DNA of 64,000 bases from Streptomyces dangxiongensis (GTDB lineage Bacteria > Actinomycetota > Actinomycetes > Streptomycetales > Streptomycetaceae), in NCBI RefSeq assembly GCF_003675325.1, contig NZ_CP033073.1, positions 1,178,001 to 1,242,000 on the forward strand. The letters are read 5' to 3'. Both the position numbers and the translations under genes were made by a program. Positions within the stretch are counted from its first letter, which is position 1. Each line of letters begins with the position of its first letter. Shown piece after piece: positions 61,177-64,000 of this stretch. The notes below the pieces were generated by a model, which saw only the letters and a program-made list of their open reading frames with translations, was not told where the DNA came from and searched no databases.

Positions 61177-63354
61177 TCACGGCGTCAGGTACGCCTCCAC
61201 CTCGCTGAACTGTCCCGCCGGCCAGGCCGTGTTGGCGGTGACCGTCAGGCGCAGGTAGCGCAGGTTCGTGCCGTTGGGCAGGGGGACGGTCGCGCTGTTG
61301 CCGGTGGCCGGGTCGAAGCGGTAGGTGTGGGCGGCGGCCACGGTCGTGTAGCCGGAGCCGTCCGTGCTGCCGAGCACGGTGATCGTCTGGGTGCGGGCGC
61401 CCCAGGCCGCGGACGGCGGCAGTTTCAAAACCAGGCGGCGTACGGCGTTCGGTGAGCCGAGGTCGACCGTCCAGGACTGCGGGAAGGCGTTGTTGGCGGA
61501 CTCCCAGTACGTGTTCGCGTCGCCGTCGACCGCCTTGCCGGGCGTGTAGACGTCCTGGGAGCCGGTCGCGGTGGCCGGGCGGCCCTTGGCGAGGTTGCGG
61601 TTCGGGTCGGGGTCGGGGCTGCCCTGGCCGGGCTGGGGCCAGGTGGAGCAGTCCGACCAGGTGGCGGCCCAGCCGGAGTTGCCACCGCCGTCGGTGAGGG
61701 CGAAGGAGCCGGAGTTCGCCGGGTAGGCGCAGTTGTAGACGCCGGCCGCCCCGACCTGGGTGGCGGTGACGTTCCTGAAGGTGGCCGCGCCCTGCGCCTC
61801 GGCCTGGACCACGACCGTACCGGTGTTCCGTACGGTCGCGCCGGTCACGTTGACGTTGCGGACCGGATACCCCTGGCCGCCGCCGGAGACGAACTCGAAG
61901 GCGGAGTACGGGCTGTCGGTGATCGTCGTATCGGTGATGTTGACGGTCGCGTTGATCGCGCTGTCGTAGGAGTCGACGCGCAGGGCGCCCATGGGGTGGT
62001 TCCAGTTGGGGTTCATGGCGCCGGTGCGCACGAGCGTGTTGCCGTCCACGGTGATCGTCCCGGCGAGCGGGCTGAACGGGTCCATGAACTTCTGGTTGGA
62101 GATCGCGATGCCGCTGCCGAGGGCGTTGGTGTCGGAGACGAGGTTGTTCCGCACGGCGATGTCGGTGCCGCCGTAGATGGCGATGCCGTTGGCGAGGTTG
62201 GGCTGCGTGATGGTGTTGTTCTCGAAGCTGGAGTCGGTGTCCGGGGAGTACAGGGACCACATGGCGAGGGCGTCGTCGCCCTGGTCGCGCAGGAAGTTGT
62301 TGCGGACCCGGACGCCCTTGGCGGTGCCGTTGAGGTTGAGGCCGTCGGCGGTGGTGTCGAGGATGCGGTTGTTCTCCACCACCAGGTTGTCGTTGTTGCC
62401 GGTCAGCCACAGGCCGACCTTCAGGTGCTGGATCCACATGCCGGACACGGAGGAGTTCGGGCCGAGGGAGCCGTTGACGAAGTTGTCAGGGCTGGAGTCG
62501 ACGCGTTCCGTGACCTCGCCGATGACCGCGAAGTCCTTGATGTGCACCTTCCCGAGGGAGCCGGTCTGGTCGACGAAGTGGGAGGTGTGCACGACGGAGT
62601 ACCAGCTCCCGGCGCCCTGGAGCGTCACGTTCTGCACGCCGTTGAGGGAGGACGTGAGGCGGTAGTCGCCCGGCGGTATCCACACCGTGCCGCCCTGGGC
62701 TGCGGCGATGGCGTCACGGAACGCCTGAGTGGAGTCGCCGTTGCCGCTGGGGTCGGCGCCCTTGGAGACGACGGACACCGACCCGGCGGGCTGGGCGGCG
62801 GTCGGGGCGACCTGCTCGAAGTCGGCGACGTCGACGGTCACCTCGGTGCCGGCCGGCTCGACGGCGATCTTGTCGCCGGCCTGTACGTTCTGCCCGAGCA
62901 GCAGCCGGGCGTTGTCGAAGAAGTGGTGGGTCCGCGCGCCGGTGATCCAGCCGGTGTCGATGTAGGAGTACTTGGAGGTGACCGGGACGGTCCGGGCGAG
63001 TCGGGTGCCGTTGACGTACACGTTGAGCGCGCCGGACCGGCCGTCGGGGACGTTGTAGGCGATGTTCAGCGCGTTGGACGCGCGGGGCACGGTGAACTCC
63101 ACCCGCTGCCCGGCCGCCAGCCGCACGGCCTGCCGGCCGGAGGCCTCCGAGGCGAGGGTGCCCTGCGTGTGGTCGGGGCCGATCCGCGAGCCGGTGGTGG
63201 TCGCCGACTCGGCTTCCACGGAGGTGAAGGGGAGCGTGGCGCCCGCCGCCGCATGGGCGGCCGGGGCGAGGGTGACGAGCATGCCTGCGGCGAGGGCGAC
63301 GACCGCCCCGATGGCGGGCATGCGCCTGACGTGTCCGGCGGTACTGGTGTACAT
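61177..63354 (-). CDS. Secreted alpha-1,3-glucanase (mycodextranase, GH87-like) with CBM modules
   Basis: 725 aa. A signal peptide ends near HAAAGA (about residue 37). A CBM6/35-like beta-sandwich (45-190), a right-handed beta-helix (195-555) with DTTADGLN near 336 and QGDDALAMWS near 358 carrying the catalytic aspartates, and a C-terminal F5/8-type discoidin domain (about 590-725) follow. It should cut alpha-1,3-glucan of fungal walls or dental-type mutan. GAAGGG precedes ATG 63354. It is 90 bases downstream of an alpha-glucosidase gene on the same strand. Confidence 0.87.
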   Translation of the reverse strand: MYTSTAGHVRRMPAIGAVVALAAGMLVTLAPAAHAAAGATLPFTSVEAESATTTGSRIGPDHTQGTLASEASGRQAVRLAAGQRVEFTVPRASNALNIAYNVPDGRSGALNVYVNGTRLARTVPVTSKYSYIDTGWITGARTHHFFDNARLLLGQNVQAGDKIAVEPAGTEVTVDVADFEQVAPTAAQPAGSVSVVSKGADPSGNGDSTQAFRDAIAAAQGGTVWIPPGDYRLTSSLNGVQNVTLQGAGSWYSVVHTSHFVDQTGSLGKVHIKDFAVIGEVTERVDSSPDNFVNGSLGPNSSVSGMWIQHLKVGLWLTGNNDNLVVENNRILDTTADGLNLNGTAKGVRVRNNFLRDQGDDALAMWSLYSPDTDSSFENNTITQPNLANGIAIYGGTDIAVRNNLVSDTNALGSGIAISNQKFMDPFSPLAGTITVDGNTLVRTGAMNPNWNHPMGALRVDSYDSAINATVNITDTTITDSPYSAFEFVSGGGQGYPVRNVNVTGATVRNTGTVVVQAEAQGAATFRNVTATQVGAAGVYNCAYPANSGSFALTDGGGNSGWAATWSDCSTWPQPGQGSPDPDPNRNLAKGRPATATGSQDVYTPGKAVDGDANTYWESANNAFPQSWTVDLGSPNAVRRLVLKLPPSAAWGARTQTITVLGSTDGSGYTTVAAAHTYRFDPATGNSATVPLPNGTNLRYLRLTVTANTAWPAGQFSEVEAYLTP

Positions 63355-63444
63355 GTGCTGATCCCTTCGTGGTGGGGGTGGGATAGCGGGGTGCGTACGA
63401 GGGCTGTGGGGGTGCGGGGACAGCGGGGCGCGTACGGGGGTGGC

Positions 63445-64000
63445 TCAGGCGCGCAGCCAGGCCGCCGTGTCCGGTGGCAGCCGGCCCGCTCCGTCCAGCG
63501 GGCCGCTGCTCAGCAGGAGCCGGGAGTGCGGGGGGAGGGCGGCGGGCGTGGGCGCGAGGTTCACCACGCACAGCGCTCCCCCGGCGCGGGAGAAGGCGAG
63601 GACACCGTCGGGGGCGGGCAGCCAGGTCAGGGGGCCGTCGCCGAACACCGGGCGCAGGGCGATGGCCCGGCGGTAGAGGGCGAGCACGGAGTCCGGGTCG
63701 CGTCGCTGGCGGTCGACCGCGTACGACGGCCAGTCGGCCGGCTGCGGCAGCCACGGCTCCTCGCGGGCGCCGAAGCCCGCGTACGGCGTGTCCTCGGCCC
63801 ACGGCAGCGGGACCCGGCAGCCGTCGCGGCCGGGGGCGGCGCCGCCGGACCGGAAGTACATCGGGTCCTGGACGCGGTCGGCCGGGACGTCGGCCTCGGG
63901 CAGGCCCAGCTCCTCCCCCTGGTAGAGGTACACCGCGCCGGGCAGCGCCAGCGACAGCAGGGCCGCGGCCCGCGCCCTGCGGGTGCCGAGCGCCGGGTCC
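63445..64000 (-). CDS. GH13 alpha-glucosidase/amylase-family enzyme; N-terminal part outside window
   Basis: The C-terminal 184 residues are visible. AVYLYQGEELGLPEADVPADRVQDP is the family-conserved end of the TIM barrel, followed by PLPWAEDTPYAGFG and a beta-sandwich C-domain (ALYRRAIALRP to DTAAWLRA). This fits alpha-glucosidases or oligo-1,6-glucosidases that act on short maltooligosaccharides, cytosolic in this group. Catalytic residues lie in the missing part. It would process the glucose oligomers released by the adjacent secreted glucanase. Confidence 0.9.
   Translation of the reverse strand, partial: DPALGTRRARAAALLSLALPGAVYLYQGEELGLPEADVPADRVQDPMYFRSGGAAPGRDGCRVPLPWAEDTPYAGFGAREEPWLPQPADWPSYAVDRQRRDPDSVLALYRRAIALRPVFGDGPLTWLPAPDGVLAFSRAGGALCVVNLAPTPAALPPHSRLLLSSGPLDGAGRLPPDTAAWLRA

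Noticed and set aside
1..64000. A search by eye for tRNA, rRNA, insertion sequences, attachment sites or a phage region
   Set aside because: No cloverleaf with a recognisable T-arm, no transposase, integrase or terminal inverted repeats, and no shift in composition over a long stretch were seen; a tRNA-scanning program and a BLAST search would be needed to be certain.

Overview
The window is high-G+C actinobacterial chromosome, almost certainly Streptomyces. The evidence is very strong G/C bias at third codon positions, frequent GTG (and a few TTG) starts with GGAG-type ribosome binding sites, and Streptomyces hallmark genes: a SsgA-like sporulation protein, a WhiB-like protein, a hopanoid cluster and GlxA/AraC regulators. 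From memory the gene order resembles the S. coelicolor hopanoid/idi/ssgD region read in reverse; this was not checked by a search. No rRNA, tRNA, CRISPR array, intact insertion sequence or prophage was seen.

Left part (1-15.5 kb) is an isoprenoid and envelope block. A leftward hopanoid operon (hpnC, hpnD, hpnE, polyprenyl synthetase, cut by the window edge) opens with a 21-codon leader ORF whose stop overlaps the hpnC start. Next to it is a seven-gene leftward operon (4709-11795): two CDP-alcohol phosphotransferases, a LicC-like nucleotidyltransferase, a G1P-dehydrogenase-like enzyme keeping archaeal-type metal and substrate motifs, a GT2 glycosyltransferase and a TagGH-type ABC exporter. I read it as a pathway that reduces a keto-phosphate, activates the alditol phosphate with CTP, transfers it to a lipid or glycan carrier and exports the product. 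A galE-like epimerase diverges from it, with a PHO-box-like repeat between. A CDF metal exporter and a type I IPP isomerase follow.

Middle (15.5-46 kb) is a mixed block: a HATPase_c protein, an enoyl-CoA hydratase-like protein, a DJ-1/GlxA pair, tex, an ABC-F protein, two secreted peptidases, a MerR regulator, a beta-oxidation operon (fadB-like, thiolase, CaiB/AMACR-like), endonuclease V, a second ABC-F gene behind a long attenuator-like leader, a DDAH-like hydrolase, an acyl-ACP desaturase behind a triple tandem operator-like repeat, a WhiB protein and a LacI regulator. Two genes here look broken: a D-amino-acid-oxidase-like gene with an in-frame amber codon and an amino-acid permease with a one-base frameshift.

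Right part (46-64 kb) holds a split LigD system (polymerase and ligase as separate divergent genes, no Ku in view), a zinc alcohol dehydrogenase lacking its usual catalytic-zinc cysteine, an apparent deletion junction (truncated DUF3048 lipoprotein facing a large AAA/LuxR-type protein without an HTH), a DUF2510 membrane protein, a TetR-PAP2-EamA module with nested palindromes, a LURP-one/DUF2510 protein, a Tat-exported phospholipase C, and a GH87-like alpha-1,3-glucanase next to a GH13 alpha-glucosidase that runs off the window. Several convergent gene pairs are separated by near-perfect hairpins that should act as bidirectional terminators.
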